A DNA stretch of 64,000 bases from Bacillota bacterium (GTDB taxonomy: Bacteria > Bacillota > Sulfobacillia > JAJZIM01), in NCBI GenBank assembly GCA_021810565.1, contig JAJZIM010000006.1:1-64000 (forward strand), in the 5' to 3' direction. The notes beneath the pieces are model-generated. The model had not been told where the DNA came from and made no database searches. It was given only the letters and a program-made list of their open reading frames with translations. The position numbers and the translations under genes are program-made. Within the stretch, counting starts at the first letter, position 1, and the number at the start of each line of letters is the position of its first letter. Shown piece by piece: positions 18,777-28,831 of the stretch.

Positions 18777-19646
18777 TCAGCGGCCCAGCCGCCGCCGCAC
18801 CAAATCGGCCACCTCCCAGGGCAACTCCGCCACGGCGGCGCCCGCCTCCCGCAGGGCCGCCGCCTTGCTGGCCCAGGTGCCCCGGTCCCCCTCCACGATG
18901 GCTCCGGCATGGCCCATTCGCCGCCCCGGCGGCGCCGTGCGCCCCGCCAGGAAGGCCACCACCGGCTTGGTCATGCGCGAGACCACCGGTGCCGCCTCCT
19001 CCTCCGCCGTGCCGCCGATCTCCCCCACCAGCACCACCGCCCGGGTGGCCTCGTCCGCCTCGAAGGCCTCCAGGACCCCGGCCAGGGACTGCCCCACCAC
19101 CGGGTCGCCCCCCACCCCCAGGGCGGTGGACTGCCCCAAACCGGCCGCCGTCAGCGAGGCGGCGATCTCGTAGCTCAAGGTGCCGCTGCGGGCCACCAAG
19201 CCCACCGGCCCCGGGGCATAGTACTCGTGAGGCATGATGCCCAGCTTGCCCCGGCCCGGGGTGATCACCCCGAAGGTGTTGGGTCCCACCACCTGGGCTC
19301 CCACCGCGCGGGCGCGCCGCAGCACACGCGCCGTGTCGTGCACCGGCACGTGCTCGGTCACCAGCACCAACCGGCCGATACCGTGCTCCAAGGCCTCCAT
19401 GGCCGCGTCCGCCGCCTGCGGAGCCGGCACGAAGACCACGCCGCAGATGGCGCCCGTGTCGGCCACCGCCTCGCGCACCGTGTCGTACACCGGCACGCCC
19501 TCCACCGATGCGCCGCCCTTGCCGGGGGAGACCCCGGCCACCACCGCCGTCCCATACTCCAGCATCCGCCGGGTGTGGAAGCTGCCCTGGCGCCCGGTGA
19601 TGCCCTGCACCAGCACCCGCTCCCCGCCGTGCAGCAGGATGCTCAA
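18777..19646 (-). CDS. sucD: succinate-CoA ligase (ADP-forming) alpha subunit
   Basis: VQGITGRQGSFHTRRMLEYGTAVVAGVSPGKGG; GRRMGHAGAIV; TTG start. Confidence 0.95.
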   Translation of the reverse strand: MSILLHGGERVLVQGITGRQGSFHTRRMLEYGTAVVAGVSPGKGGASVEGVPVYDTVREAVADTGAICGVVFVPAPQAADAAMEALEHGIGRLVLVTEHVPVHDTARVLRRARAVGAQVVGPNTFGVITPGRGKLGIMPHEYYAPGPVGLVARSGTLSYEIAASLTAAGLGQSTALGVGGDPVVGQSLAGVLEAFEADEATRAVVLVGEIGGTAEEEAAPVVSRMTKPVVAFLAGRTAPPGRRMGHAGAIVEGDRGTWASKAAALREAGAAVAELPWEVADLVRRRLGR

Positions 19647-20758
19647 GGCCGCTGCCCCCCGGCCAGGGCCACGGCGCGGCGCACGGCCTCCTCCAGATCC
19701 GTGCCTGAGACCACCCCCGCCTGCCCCAGGATGGCCGCCGCCTCGGCCTGGCGGGTTCCCACCAGGCGCACCACCAAAGGCATGGGCAGTCCCGGACGCT
19801 CCCGCACCCGCAGCACGGCGCGGGCCACCTCGTCGCAACGGGTGATGCCGGCGAAGATGTTGATCAGGATCACCCGCGGCCCCAGGGCCGCCAGGGCCTC
19901 CAGCGCGCGGGCGGTAGGCTCCTCCCCCGTGCCGCCCCCCAGATCCAAAAAATTGGCCGGTCGACCCCCCAGCGCCTCCAGGGCGTCCAGGGTGGCCATG
20001 GCCATGCCGGCGCCGTTGGCCAGGACGGCGATGTCTCCCTCCAGCTCCACCAAGGTCATCCCCGCCGCCCGCAGCGCCGCCTCCCGCGGAGAGGCCTCCT
20101 CGTTGCGCGCCATTTCCGGGTGGCGGTACAGGGCCGCGTCGTCCACCTCCATGCGAGCATCGGCCGCCACCAGCTCCTCGCCGCTCACCACCAGCGGATT
20201 GACCTCCGCCAGCACGGCGTCGCAGCGGTTGAACACCCGCGCCAAGGCCGCGACCACCTCTCCCAGCCGCCGCACCGCCCCTCCGGTGAGCCCCAGCTCC
20301 CGCGCCAGCTCCCGCCCCTGGAAGGGTTCCACCCGCGCTCCCACCGCCAGCCGCCGTTCCCGGAAATCGCCCGCCGCCGCCTCCTCCACCCCCACCCCGC
20401 CCCGGGCGGAGGCCAACAGCAGCACCTCCCCCCGGGAACGGTCCAGGAAAAGGCCCAGATAAAGCTCCCGGTCCACCGTCAGCCGCCGCTCCACCCGCAA
20501 AAGCTCCACCGGCAGATCGTGGATCCGCCGGCCCAAGAGCTCCCGGGCCGCCGCGGCCGCCTCCCGGGGCGTGGCCGCGAAGCGCACGCCGCCGGCCTTG
20601 CCGCGCCCCCCCGCCAGGATCTGGGCCTTGACCGCCACGGGGCCCAGGCGATAGGCGACACCGGCGGCGCCCTGCGGGGTGCGCACTTGGGCGCCCCGGG
20701 GCACGCCGATACCCTCCCGCCGGAAAAGCTCCTTGGCTTGGTGCTCGAAAAGCTTCAA
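19643..20758 (-). CDS. sucC: succinate-CoA ligase beta subunit
   Basis: LKLFEHQAKELFRREGIGVPRG; NFLDLGGG...INIFAGITRCDEVA. Confidence 0.94.
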   Translation of the reverse strand: MKLFEHQAKELFRREGIGVPRGAQVRTPQGAAGVAYRLGPVAVKAQILAGGRGKAGGVRFAATPREAAAAARELLGRRIHDLPVELLRVERRLTVDRELYLGLFLDRSRGEVLLLASARGGVGVEEAAAGDFRERRLAVGARVEPFQGRELARELGLTGGAVRRLGEVVAALARVFNRCDAVLAEVNPLVVSGEELVAADARMEVDDAALYRHPEMARNEEASPREAALRAAGMTLVELEGDIAVLANGAGMAMATLDALEALGGRPANFLDLGGGTGEEPTARALEALAALGPRVILINIFAGITRCDEVARAVLRVRERPGLPMPLVVRLVGTRQAEAAAILGQAGVVSGTDLEEAVRRAVALAGGQRP

Positions 20759-22857
20759 GGCTCCGCCACCTGCTCCGTCGCCTCCTCGGCGGAACTCCAG
20801 CCGCAGCCGGGACGGGCGCACAGGTAGGTCTTCTTGCCCCTGCCGCCCTTCTCGACCAGGAAGGCCCCGCAGCGCGGGCAGGTCCGCCGGGTTGGCTTGT
20901 GCCAGGTCACGAAATTGCACGCGGGATAGTTGGTGCAGCCGTAGAACCGGCGCCCCTTCTTGCTTTTCTTCTGGGCCATCTCCCCGCCGCACAGGGGGCA
21001 GTGCACCCCCAAAGGCTCCAGGAAGGGCTTGGTGTTGCGGCACTCCGGAAAGCCCGGGCAGGCGAGGAACTTGCCGTAGCGCCCGTGCTTCACCACCATC
21101 TCCCGGCCGCACTTCTCGCAGATGACGCCGCTTTTCTCCTCGGGCAGCTCCACCCGCTGCACCGTGGCCTGGGCCCGCTCCAGATCCGCCGCGAAGGGAT
21201 CGTAGAACTCCTGCACCACCTGGCGCCAGTCCGCCGCTCCCTCCTCCACCCGGTCCAGTTCCCCCTCCATCCCGGCAGTGAATTCCACGTCGATGACCTG
21301 CGGGAAATGCTCCTTCAATAGGGCCACCACCACCTGCCCCAGCTGGCTGGGCACAAAGCGCCGGGCTTCCTTCTCCACGTAGCCGCGCTGCTGGATGGTC
21401 TCGATGATGGGGGCGTAGGTGCTGGGCCGGCCGATGCCGTTCTCCTCTAGGGCCTTCACCAGCATGGCCTCGGTGTAGCGAGGCGGCGGCTGGGTGAAAT
21501 GCTGCGCCGGATCCAGCCCCAAGAGCCGCAAGTCCTCGCCCTCGGCCAGCGGCGGCAGCCCGGGCTCCTCCTCCGCGTCCTCGTCGCGACCCTCCACATA
21601 CAGTAGGGTGAAGCCGGGAAACACCATCGTGGATCCGGTGGCCCGAAAAAGGTGCCGTCCCGCCGTGACGTCCGCCGCCACCGCCTCCAGCCGGGCCGGG
21701 CTCATCTGGCTGGCCACGAAGCGCTCCCAGATCAGGCGGTACAGGCGCAACTGGTCCCTCCCCAGGCTGGCCCGCAGGCTGTCCGGGTCCCGCCGCACGG
21801 CGGTGGGGCGGATGGCCTCGTGCGCCCCCTGCACCCCCGGGCGACGGTCGCCGCCGCGGCGGGGCGGATGACCGTACTCCTCCCCGAAACGCCCGGCGAC
21901 GTACGCATGGGCCTCGGCGCGGGAGGCCTCGGACACCCGGGTGGAGTCGGTGCGGATATAGGTCACCAGACCCACCCGGCCCTCCCCCGGCACGTCCAGA
22001 CCCTCGTACAGCTGCTGCACCACGCTCATGGTGCGCCGCGCGGTGAAACCCAGCTTGCGGGCGGCCTCCTGCTGCAGGGTGCTGGTGGTGAAGGGCAAGG
22101 GCGGCTGGCGCAGCCGCTCCTTCTTGACCACGCTTTTGACCTGGAAGGCCGCCCCCGCCAACTCCTCCAGCACCTGGTCCACCTCGGAGCGGGCGGCCAG
22201 CTCCCGGCGCTTGCCATCACCGGCGTGGTAGCGGGCGACGAAGGGCGTGTCCCGGTCCAGCGGGGTCAGCCGCGCCTGGAGCGTCCAATACTCCCGAGGC
22301 ACGAAGGAGCTGATCTCGGCCTCCCGATCCACGATCAGCCGCACCGCCACCGACTGCACCCGTCCGGCGGACAGGCCGCGGCGCACCTTGGCCCACAAGA
22401 GGGGCGACAGCTTGTAGCCCACCACCCGGTCCAACACCCGCCGCGCCTGCTGGGCGTCCACCAGGTGAGTGTTGATCCCCCGCGGGTGCTGCAGGGCGCC
22501 GTCCACCGCCTCTTTGGTGATCTCGTGGAACTCCACCCGGCAGGAATCCCGGTTCGGCAGGTCCAACAGCTCCGCCAGGTGCCAGGAGATCGCCTCCCCC
22601 TCCCGGTCGGGGTCCGTGGCCAGGTAGACCCGGGAAGACTTGCGGGCCGCCTCCCGCAACTCCTTCAGGATGCTTCCCTTGCCCCGGATGGTGATATACT
22701 TGGGTTCGAAACGGCGTTCGGTGTCCACCCCGAACTGGCTCCGCGGCAGGTCCCGCACATGGCCCATGGAAGCCTTCACGGCATAGCGCCGGCCGAGAAA
22801 CTTCTCGATGGTCCGGGCCTTGGCCGGGGATTCCACGATGATCAACGGCCTGGGCAT
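20755..22857 (-). CDS. topA: DNA topoisomerase I
   Basis: MPRPLIIVESPAKARTIEKFLG Toprim; LVTYIRTDSTRVSEAS; C-terminal zinc ribbons. Confidence 0.98.
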   Translation of the reverse strand: MPRPLIIVESPAKARTIEKFLGRRYAVKASMGHVRDLPRSQFGVDTERRFEPKYITIRGKGSILKELREAARKSSRVYLATDPDREGEAISWHLAELLDLPNRDSCRVEFHEITKEAVDGALQHPRGINTHLVDAQQARRVLDRVVGYKLSPLLWAKVRRGLSAGRVQSVAVRLIVDREAEISSFVPREYWTLQARLTPLDRDTPFVARYHAGDGKRRELAARSEVDQVLEELAGAAFQVKSVVKKERLRQPPLPFTTSTLQQEAARKLGFTARRTMSVVQQLYEGLDVPGEGRVGLVTYIRTDSTRVSEASRAEAHAYVAGRFGEEYGHPPRRGGDRRPGVQGAHEAIRPTAVRRDPDSLRASLGRDQLRLYRLIWERFVASQMSPARLEAVAADVTAGRHLFRATGSTMVFPGFTLLYVEGRDEDAEEEPGLPPLAEGEDLRLLGLDPAQHFTQPPPRYTEAMLVKALEENGIGRPSTYAPIIETIQQRGYVEKEARRFVPSQLGQVVVALLKEHFPQVIDVEFTAGMEGELDRVEEGAADWRQVVQEFYDPFAADLERAQATVQRVELPEEKSGVICEKCGREMVVKHGRYGKFLACPGFPECRNTKPFLEPLGVHCPLCGGEMAQKKSKKGRRFYGCTNYPACNFVTWHKPTRRTCPRCGAFLVEKGGRGKKTYLCARPGCGWSSAEEATEQVAEP

Positions 22858-22908
22858 GGCATCTCACCCACGTTCTTATTGGATTGTTTTTCCATAGAAG
22901 TCGGACCT

Positions 22909-22938
22909 AGTTTAGCACAGGCGGCGGGGGCATGTCAA
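22909..22938 (-). promoter_or_regulatory. topA promoter
   Basis: TTGACA-18 bp-TAAACT on minus strand. Confidence 0.65.
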
Positions 22939-22982
22939 ATCTCCTGGCAATCTCATCCCACCGGCATGAAATCCGGCGTAAT

Positions 22983-23007
22983 CGGCAAATAAAACGACTA
23001 TTTGCCG
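22983..23007. repeat. perfect 9-bp inverted repeat (possible operator)
   Basis: CGGCAAATA-aaacgac-TATTTGCCG between divergent promoters. Confidence 0.6.
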
Positions 23008-23059
23008 CCGCATTTCGACATGGGCAAGCCTTGGCGCACCAGACCTTTCTTTACCCCTC

Positions 23060-23089
23060 GTGACAGCCTGTCCCTTGTAACGGTATAAT
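23060..23089 (+). promoter_or_regulatory. promoter of the ydaO-type leader
   Basis: GTGACA-18 bp-TATAAT. Confidence 0.65.
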
Positions 23090-23095
23090 TTAGTC

Positions 23096-23222
23096 CGTGC
23101 TGAATCCTCACCGATTGAGGTACGGGGGGAAAGACCGTAAAACGGCAGGGGTGAACCGGAGGCGTGCCTCCGCAGGGCTGTTCCCTTTCCAGCCCGAACC
23201 CGGCAACTAACCTCGGAAGCAC
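23096..23222 (+). ncRNA. c-di-AMP (ydaO/yuaA) riboswitch
   Basis: GCTGAATCCTCACCGATTGAGGTACGGGGG...GGCAGGGGTGAACC...CTTTCCAGCCCGAACCCGGCAACTAACCTCGGAAGC. Confidence 0.92.
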
Positions 23223-23246
23223 AAAACTGCAGAAAGGGGATGGTAT

Positions 23247-24446
23247 ATGAAATCGCGGTTTTGGGCTGCGGGTGGGGCGGTCATGGTTTTGTCGACCGCG
23301 CTGGTCATCGGACCGATGGCCTTTGCGGCCAGTTACACGGTACAGGCCGGAGACACTCTCGGAGGCATCGCCGCCCAGTACGGCGTGAGCGTGGCTTCCT
23401 TGGAGAGCGCCAATGGCATCACCGATCCCACCGATCTCCAGATCGGGGAGGTCCTCAGCATCCCGAGCGGCGGCGGTTCTGCCGCAGCCTCCTCAGGAAG
23501 CACCTACACGGTGCAAGCGGGGGACACCCTCGGAGGCATCGCCGCCCAGTACGGCGTGAGCGTGGCCTCCCTGCAGAGCGCCAACGGCATCACCGATCCA
23601 ACCGCCTTGCAGATCGGACAGGTCCTCACCATCCCGAGCGGCGGCGGGGTGCAAGCCTCGGCGGCGGCCCCGGCCGGCGGCACCTACACGGTGCAAGCGG
23701 GCGACACCCTCGGAGGCATCGCCTCCCAGTACGGCGTGAGCGTGACCGCCTTGGAAAGCGTCAACGGCATCACCAATCCCGCCGCCTTGCAGATCGGACA
23801 GGTCCTCACCATCCCGGGACTCGGCCAAACGGCGAGCGCGCCGCAGCTGGCCAGCCGGGGAGGGGTCGACCGGCAGCGCTACACGGTGCAGGCGGGTAAC
23901 ACCCTGAGCGGCATCGCCGCCCAGTACGGGGTGAGCCTGGCCTCCCTGGAGAGCGCCAACGGCATCACCGATCCGGCGGCCTTGCAGGTGGGCACCGCGT
24001 TGTGGATTCCCGGCGGCACCGCCGCCACCGCACCGGCGCAGGCAAAGCCGGTCGTTGCGGCAGCCCCCGTAGCGTCGGGATCCCTGGGTGAGCGGCTGGT
24101 GGCTACGGCCAAGCGTTTCCTGGGTGTGCCCTACGTGTACGGCGGGGAGAGTCCGTCGGGCTTCGACTGCTCCGGCTTGGTGCAATATGTGACGCGGCTG
24201 AACGGTGTCAGCGTGCCCCGCACCAGCTACTCGCAATTCGAAGTCGGCACGCCGGTGGCGGAGAACGCGCTGCAGCCCGGCGACTTGGTGTTCTTCGACA
24301 CCGGGGGCGGCGTTTCCCACGTGGGAATCTACGTGGGGGGCGGCAGTTTCATCAGCGCCATGACCTGGGGTCAGCCGGTGCAATATGCCTCCCTGTACAA
24401 CAGCTACTGGGCCGCCAGGTACGTCGGGGCGCGCGCCCTCGGGTGA
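23247..24446 (+). CDS. Secreted cell-wall hydrolase: signal peptide, 4 LysM domains, NlpC/P60
   Basis: four YTVQAGDTLGGIA.QYGVS repeats; YGGESPSGFDCSGLVQYV catalytic Cys motif; signal sequence. Confidence 0.95.
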   Translation: MKSRFWAAGGAVMVLSTALVIGPMAFAASYTVQAGDTLGGIAAQYGVSVASLESANGITDPTDLQIGEVLSIPSGGGSAAASSGSTYTVQAGDTLGGIAAQYGVSVASLQSANGITDPTALQIGQVLTIPSGGGVQASAAAPAGGTYTVQAGDTLGGIASQYGVSVTALESVNGITNPAALQIGQVLTIPGLGQTASAPQLASRGGVDRQRYTVQAGNTLSGIAAQYGVSLASLESANGITDPAALQVGTALWIPGGTAATAPAQAKPVVAAAPVASGSLGERLVATAKRFLGVPYVYGGESPSGFDCSGLVQYVTRLNGVSVPRTSYSQFEVGTPVAENALQPGDLVFFDTGGGVSHVGIYVGGGSFISAMTWGQPVQYASLYNSYWAARYVGARALG

Positions 24447-24512
24447 TCCGTCGGATCCGGCAACTTTTCCGGGCAGGTGATCGGCACCTGCCCTTCTCGT
24501 GTTCCTGAGCCC

Positions 24513-25124
24513 CTAGCCCAAGTGCAGAAAGCTGCGCCGGTGGAGGGGGCACGGGCCCAGCGCGGCCAGAGCCGCCAGATGCGCCGCCGTACCGTAGCCC
24601 CGGTGCCGTTCGAACCCGTAGCCCGGAAATAGCGTCGCGTAGCGCTCCATGAGCCGGTCCCGCGCCACCTTGGCCACCACCGAGGCGGCGGCGATGGAAC
24701 TGGACAGCCGGTCTCCGTGCACGATGCCCTCCTGGCTCCAGGGCAGGTGCGGGATGGTCAGCGCGTCCACCAGCACCGCCCCGGGCGGGCGAGGCAGGTC
24801 CGCCAAGGCCCGGCGCATGGCCTCCAGGCTGGCCCGATGGATGTTCCACCGATCGATCTCCCCGGCAGATGCGGCACCGATGCCCAAGCCCCAGGCCGCG
24901 GCCCGGATCATCCGGTCCAATTCCGCTCGGGCGCGCGCCGTGAGGCGCTTGGAATCGTCCAGGCCGGGCAGCGCCACGCCCGGCGGCAGCACCACCGCCG
25001 CCGCCAGGACCGGCCCCGCCAGCGGGCCCCGCCCCACTTCGTCCACTCCGGCCACCCAGGTGATCCCCCGGGACCAAAAGCCCGCCTCCCGGGAGAAATC
25101 CACCGCGCTGACCTTGGCCCTCAT
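24513..25124 (-). CDS. rnhB: ribonuclease HII
   Basis: WVAGVDEVGRGPLAGPVLAAAVVL; LDDSKRL. Confidence 0.96.
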   Translation of the reverse strand: MRAKVSAVDFSREAGFWSRGITWVAGVDEVGRGPLAGPVLAAAVVLPPGVALPGLDDSKRLTARARAELDRMIRAAAWGLGIGAASAGEIDRWNIHRASLEAMRRALADLPRPPGAVLVDALTIPHLPWSQEGIVHGDRLSSSIAAASVVAKVARDRLMERYATLFPGYGFERHRGYGTAAHLAALAALGPCPLHRRSFLHLG

Positions 25125-25879
25125 GCCGCGCCCCCCTCCTGGGGCGGCGCCTCCAGGCTCCATCGCCCCAGCCGCCCGCGGTGGAACTCCCGCAGCAACA
25201 GCTGAGCCGCCCGATGCCGGTCCACCGCCCCTCCGCCCTTGAGGGTGCCGCGCGCCGCGCCGAATTCCTCCAGGGTCCCCCCGTAGATGGAGGGGAGCCG
25301 CCGCAGGAGTTCCTCGGCCAGGTTCTCCAGTTGCTCGGGGTCCGGCTCCACCAGCCCCAGGATCGCCAACATGGGCAGCTGGGCGGCCCGCGGCCACAAA
25401 AGTCCCGGGGTGTCCAACAGCTCCAGGCCCCCGGCGCGGATCCAGCTGCCGCCCCGGGTGATCCCCGGCCGGTCGCCGGTGGGGGCCTTGCGTCGCCGGA
25501 CCAAGGCGTTCAGGAGGGCCGACTTGCCCACGTTGGGCAGGCCCACCACCGCCGCGCGCAACGGCCTTCCCTCCTCCCCCCGCAAGGCCCCCCGCAGGGC
25601 CCGCAGGCCGCGTCCCGCGGGCAGCTCGACCGGGAAGGCCGCCGTCCCCCCCTCGGCCAGGAGCGCCACCCAGCGGGCGGTGGTGGCGGGCTCGGCCAGG
25701 TCCGCCCGGGTCAGCACCAGCACCCGGCGCAAGCCACCGGTCAGCCGATCCAGGTGAGGGTAGCGGGTGACCACCGGAGCACGGGCGTCGGCCAACTCCA
25801 GCACCACGTCCAGCGCCCTGGCGTGGCGGCGCAAGAGTTCGGGTGCCCGTCGGGCGTGCCCCGGCAGCCATTCCCTCAT
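25121..25879 (-). CDS. rbgA: ribosome biogenesis GTPase YlqF/RbgA (circularly permuted GTPase)
   Basis: MREWLPGHARRAPELL...VVLELADARAPV; VVGLPNVGKSALLNALVRR downstream of TRAD motif. Confidence 0.9.
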   Translation of the reverse strand: MREWLPGHARRAPELLRRHARALDVVLELADARAPVVTRYPHLDRLTGGLRRVLVLTRADLAEPATTARWVALLAEGGTAAFPVELPAGRGLRALRGALRGEEGRPLRAAVVGLPNVGKSALLNALVRRRKAPTGDRPGITRGGSWIRAGGLELLDTPGLLWPRAAQLPMLAILGLVEPDPEQLENLAEELLRRLPSIYGGTLEEFGAARGTLKGGGAVDRHRAAQLLLREFHRGRLGRWSLEAPPQEGGAA

Positions 25880-25892
25880 CGGATGCGCCCGC

Positions 25893-26582
25893 TCAATGCA
25901 CCAGGCGGAAATCCTGAGGCGGCCAGAACACCAGCACCGCGGGCCCCTGCAGGTTGGCCAGCGGCACGAAGCCGAAGTAGCGGCTGTCCTCGCTGTTGGG
26001 TCGGTTGTCCCCCAGGACGTAGAGGTCCCCCGGCGGGACGGTCACCGGCCCGCAGTTGTAGCCGCGGATGGTGCAGCTGTCGGTGGGGCTGTCCTTGTGC
26101 TTGATGAAGGGCTCCACCAGGCGCCGGCCGTCGACGTACACGTGCCCTCCCTTTATCTGCACCGTCTGCCCGGGCGTGGCGATCACCCGCTTGATGAAGC
26201 TCACCGCGGGATCCTTGGGATACCGGAAGACCACGATCTGCCCGTCATGGGGATAGCCGAACCAGTCCAGGAACTTGGCTACCACCACCCGCTCCCCCGT
26301 GTGCAGGGTGGGGCGCATGGAGATGCCCTGGACCACGAAGGTCTCGGCCACGAAGCCGCGGATCAAGAGGGCCAGCACCACGGCCAAGATCACCGTCTCC
26401 AGGATCTCCCGCAGGGCCTTGCCGGCCCCTCCCTGCGCCACCGCCGCGTCGGCGGTCTGCGCGGCCTCCTGCGGCGGGCTCCCCGCCGCCACGGCCTGTT
26501 CGTAAGCCTGCTGCCACTTGCGGCGCAGCCGGGGAGCCAGCTTGCGCTCCCCGGTGGATTCCGGGTCCGGATTGCTCACCAA
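25893..26582 (-). CDS. lepB: signal peptidase I
   Basis: VVQGISMRPTLHTGERVVVAKFLDW; VIATPGQTV; LGDNRPNSEDSR. Confidence 0.97.
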   Translation of the reverse strand: MVSNPDPESTGERKLAPRLRRKWQQAYEQAVAAGSPPQEAAQTADAAVAQGGAGKALREILETVILAVVLALLIRGFVAETFVVQGISMRPTLHTGERVVVAKFLDWFGYPHDGQIVVFRYPKDPAVSFIKRVIATPGQTVQIKGGHVYVDGRRLVEPFIKHKDSPTDSCTIRGYNCGPVTVPPGDLYVLGDNRPNSEDSRYFGFVPLANLQGPAVLVFWPPQDFRLVH

Positions 26583-26600
26583 ATGCCGCCTCCCCCCGCC

Positions 26601-26627
26601 AAAAGGGACTGGTCTTGTGCCAGTCCC
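26601..26627 (-). terminator. rho-independent terminator after rplS
   Basis: Minus strand GGGACTGG-cacaaga-CCAGTCCC-TTTTGG. Confidence 0.7.
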
Positions 26628-26633
26628 CGCCCT

Positions 26634-26981
26634 TCAGCTTCGGCGCTCCTTGATCCGCGCCGCCTTGCCGGTCAGGCCGCGCAGGTAGAACAGCTTGGCC
26701 CGCCGCACCTGGCCCCGCCGGGTGACCTCCAATCGGTCGATGCGGGGAGAATGTAGGGGGAAGGTGCGCTCCACCCCCACCCCGTAGGACACCCGCCGCA
26801 CGGTGAAGGTCTCGGAGATGCCGCCACCACGCCGGCCGATGACCACTCCCTCGTAGGCCTGGATCCGCTCCCGGCCGCCCTCCACCACCTTGAAATGCAC
26901 CTTCACCGTATCCCCAGGCCTGAAATCCGGCAGGTCGTGCCGCAGGCCCTCCTGTCGCAACATCCGCAAAGCATCCATCAT
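26634..26981 (-). CDS. rplS: 50S ribosomal protein L19
   Basis: [44 protein letters not shown]. Confidence 0.98.
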   Translation of the reverse strand: MMDALRMLRQEGLRHDLPDFRPGDTVKVHFKVVEGGRERIQAYEGVVIGRRGGGISETFTVRRVSYGVGVERTFPLHSPRIDRLEVTRRGQVRRAKLFYLRGLTGKAARIKERRS

Positions 26982-27084
26982 GGCCGACCCCCTCCCCACC
27001 GGGCGGGGGCGCTTCCCTCCTCGTTTCCACCGCTATCAAACGGCATAAATTATACCACGGGCGAGACTGAGGGGCAACCGTCGC

Positions 27085-27807
27085 TCAAGGGCGACGCTGG
27101 GTTTCCTGCAGCAGCTTGCGATCCTCGGCATTCAGCTCCCGGGACTCTAGCAGGTCCGGTCGGCGCTCGGCGGTACGCCGCAGGGCCTCCCGCCGGCGCC
27201 ATAGACGGATCCGCCCGTGATCCCCCGACAGCAGCACCTCCGGCACGGCCATCCCTCGGTACTCCCGCGGCCGCGTGTACTGGGGCCACTCCAGGATGCC
27301 CTCGGCGAAGGAGTCCTCCGCCGCTGCGGGGCCGATCACCCCGGGCACCAGCCGCGTCACGGCGTCCAGCACCACCAGGGCCGGCAGTTCCCCGCCGGTC
27401 AGCACGTAATCCCCGATGGACACCTCCTCGTCGGCCAGGGCGCGAATCCGCTCGTCGAACCCCTCGTAGTGGCCGCACACCAGCACCAGGTGCTCCCGCC
27501 GGGACAGGCGCCGCGCCGCGACCTGGTCGAAGGGCCGCCCCTGGGGCGTGAAAAGCAGGATCCGCCCCCGGCCCCCCTGCCGGGTGATGGCGTCCACCGC
27601 CTCGTACACCGGCTCGGGGCGCAACACCATCCCTCCGCCGCCGCCGAAAGGAGTGTCGTCGGTGATGCGATGGCGCCCCAGCCCGAAGCTGCGCAGATCC
27701 CAGATCCGCACCTCCAGCAGCCCCTTGCCCACGGCGCGGCGCAGGATGCTCGCCTCCAGGGGACCGCGCACGGCCTCGGGAAACAGGGTCAGCAGGTCCA
27801 CCCGCAT
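27085..27807 (-). CDS. trmD: tRNA (guanine37-N1)-methyltransferase
   Basis: MRVDLLTLFPEAV; DTPFGGGGGMVLRPEP; VCGHYEGFDERI. Confidence 0.98.
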   Translation of the reverse strand: MRVDLLTLFPEAVRGPLEASILRRAVGKGLLEVRIWDLRSFGLGRHRITDDTPFGGGGGMVLRPEPVYEAVDAITRQGGRGRILLFTPQGRPFDQVAARRLSRREHLVLVCGHYEGFDERIRALADEEVSIGDYVLTGGELPALVVLDAVTRLVPGVIGPAAAEDSFAEGILEWPQYTRPREYRGMAVPEVLLSGDHGRIRLWRRREALRRTAERRPDLLESRELNAEDRKLLQETQRRP

Positions 27808-27808
27808 G

Positions 27809-28315
27809 CTAAACCTCTCGCAGCCCGGGGGGTAGATCCACCACCATCCGCCCGGCGGCGAGATCCACCTCCCGCACCATCCGCCGCAACGCCGGCACCA
27901 GGATCTCCCCGGCCGGTCCTGCCACCACGAACAGATCCTGCGCCGGGTTCTTCTCCACCGCCGTCAACGCCCCCAACCGCTCCCCGGCGGGGGTGTAGAC
28001 CTCCAGGCCCACCAGCTCGTAGATGTAGAAGCTGCCCGGCGGCAAGGCTAGGCGCTCCCGCTCCGGGATCTCCAAAAGCGCGTCCCGCAGGGCCTCGGCG
28101 GCGTCTCGATCATCGCAGCCCGCAAGCTTGAGCACGAGCAGGTTGCCCCGCTTCCTGCCCGCCTCCACCACCATTGGTCGGCCCGCCACCCAGAGCCTGG
28201 CCCCCGATCGGAACCGCTCCGGGAAGTCGCTTAGGGCTTGCACCCGCACCTCGCCCCGCAACCCCTGAGGGGCCGTGACCCTTCCCACCGCCAGGAAGCC
28301 GTCGCTGGCCGCTAG
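27809..28315 (-). CDS. rimM: ribosome maturation factor RimM
   Basis: GFLAVGRVTAPQGLRGEVRVQALSDFPERF; start codon not certain. Confidence 0.9.
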   Translation of the reverse strand, partial: LAASDGFLAVGRVTAPQGLRGEVRVQALSDFPERFRSGARLWVAGRPMVVEAGRKRGNLLVLKLAGCDDRDAAEALRDALLEIPERERLALPPGSFYIYELVGLEVYTPAGERLGALTAVEKNPAQDLFVVAGPAGEILVPALRRMVREVDLAAGRMVVDLPPGLREV

Positions 28316-28548
28316 GGCCCTATCTCCACGGTCACCCGCCGGTGCTCGGCCACGGTCGCCGCGTTGGCCAGGCGGCGGATGGCCTTGATCACCCGCCCCT
28401 GGCGGCCGATGACCTTGCCCACGTCGCCGGGCGCGACGCGGATCTCCACCTGGATCAGCCGCTCCCCCTCGGTGGCCGTCACCTCCACGGCCTCGGGATG
28501 CTCCACCACCGCCCGGACCAGCATTTCCACCGCCTCGCGCATGCTCAT
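28312..28548 (-). CDS. khpA: KH domain RNA-binding protein KhpA
   Basis: [20 protein letters not shown]; between rpsP and rimM. Confidence 0.93.
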   Translation of the reverse strand: MSMREAVEMLVRAVVEHPEAVEVTATEGERLIQVEIRVAPGDVGKVIGRQGRVIKAIRRLANAATVAEHRRVTVEIGP

Positions 28549-28814
28549 GCATCCGCCACCTCTCCCGCAGGGGTCGCCGTCAGCCCCGCCCGCTGCAAAA
28601 GGTTCTGGACCCGCTCGGAGGGCTGGGCGCCCCGGCGCAACCACTCCGCCACTCGTTCCTCCTGGAACTTGATGACCGTCGGCTCCGCGGTGGGATCATA
28701 GTAGCCGATCTCCTCGATGAAACGCCCGTCCCGGGGCGAGCGGGAATCCGCCACCACCACCCGGTACACCGGCCGCTTCTTGGCTCCCATCCGCTTCAGA
28801 CGCATCCGCACCAA
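28545..28814 (-). CDS. rpsP: 30S ribosomal protein S16
   Basis: [41 protein letters not shown]. Confidence 0.98.
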   Translation of the reverse strand: MVRMRLKRMGAKKRPVYRVVVADSRSPRDGRFIEEIGYYDPTAEPTVIKFQEERVAEWLRRGAQPSERVQNLLQRAGLTATPAGEVADA

Positions 28815-28831
28815 ATCTGATCACCTCCTTT

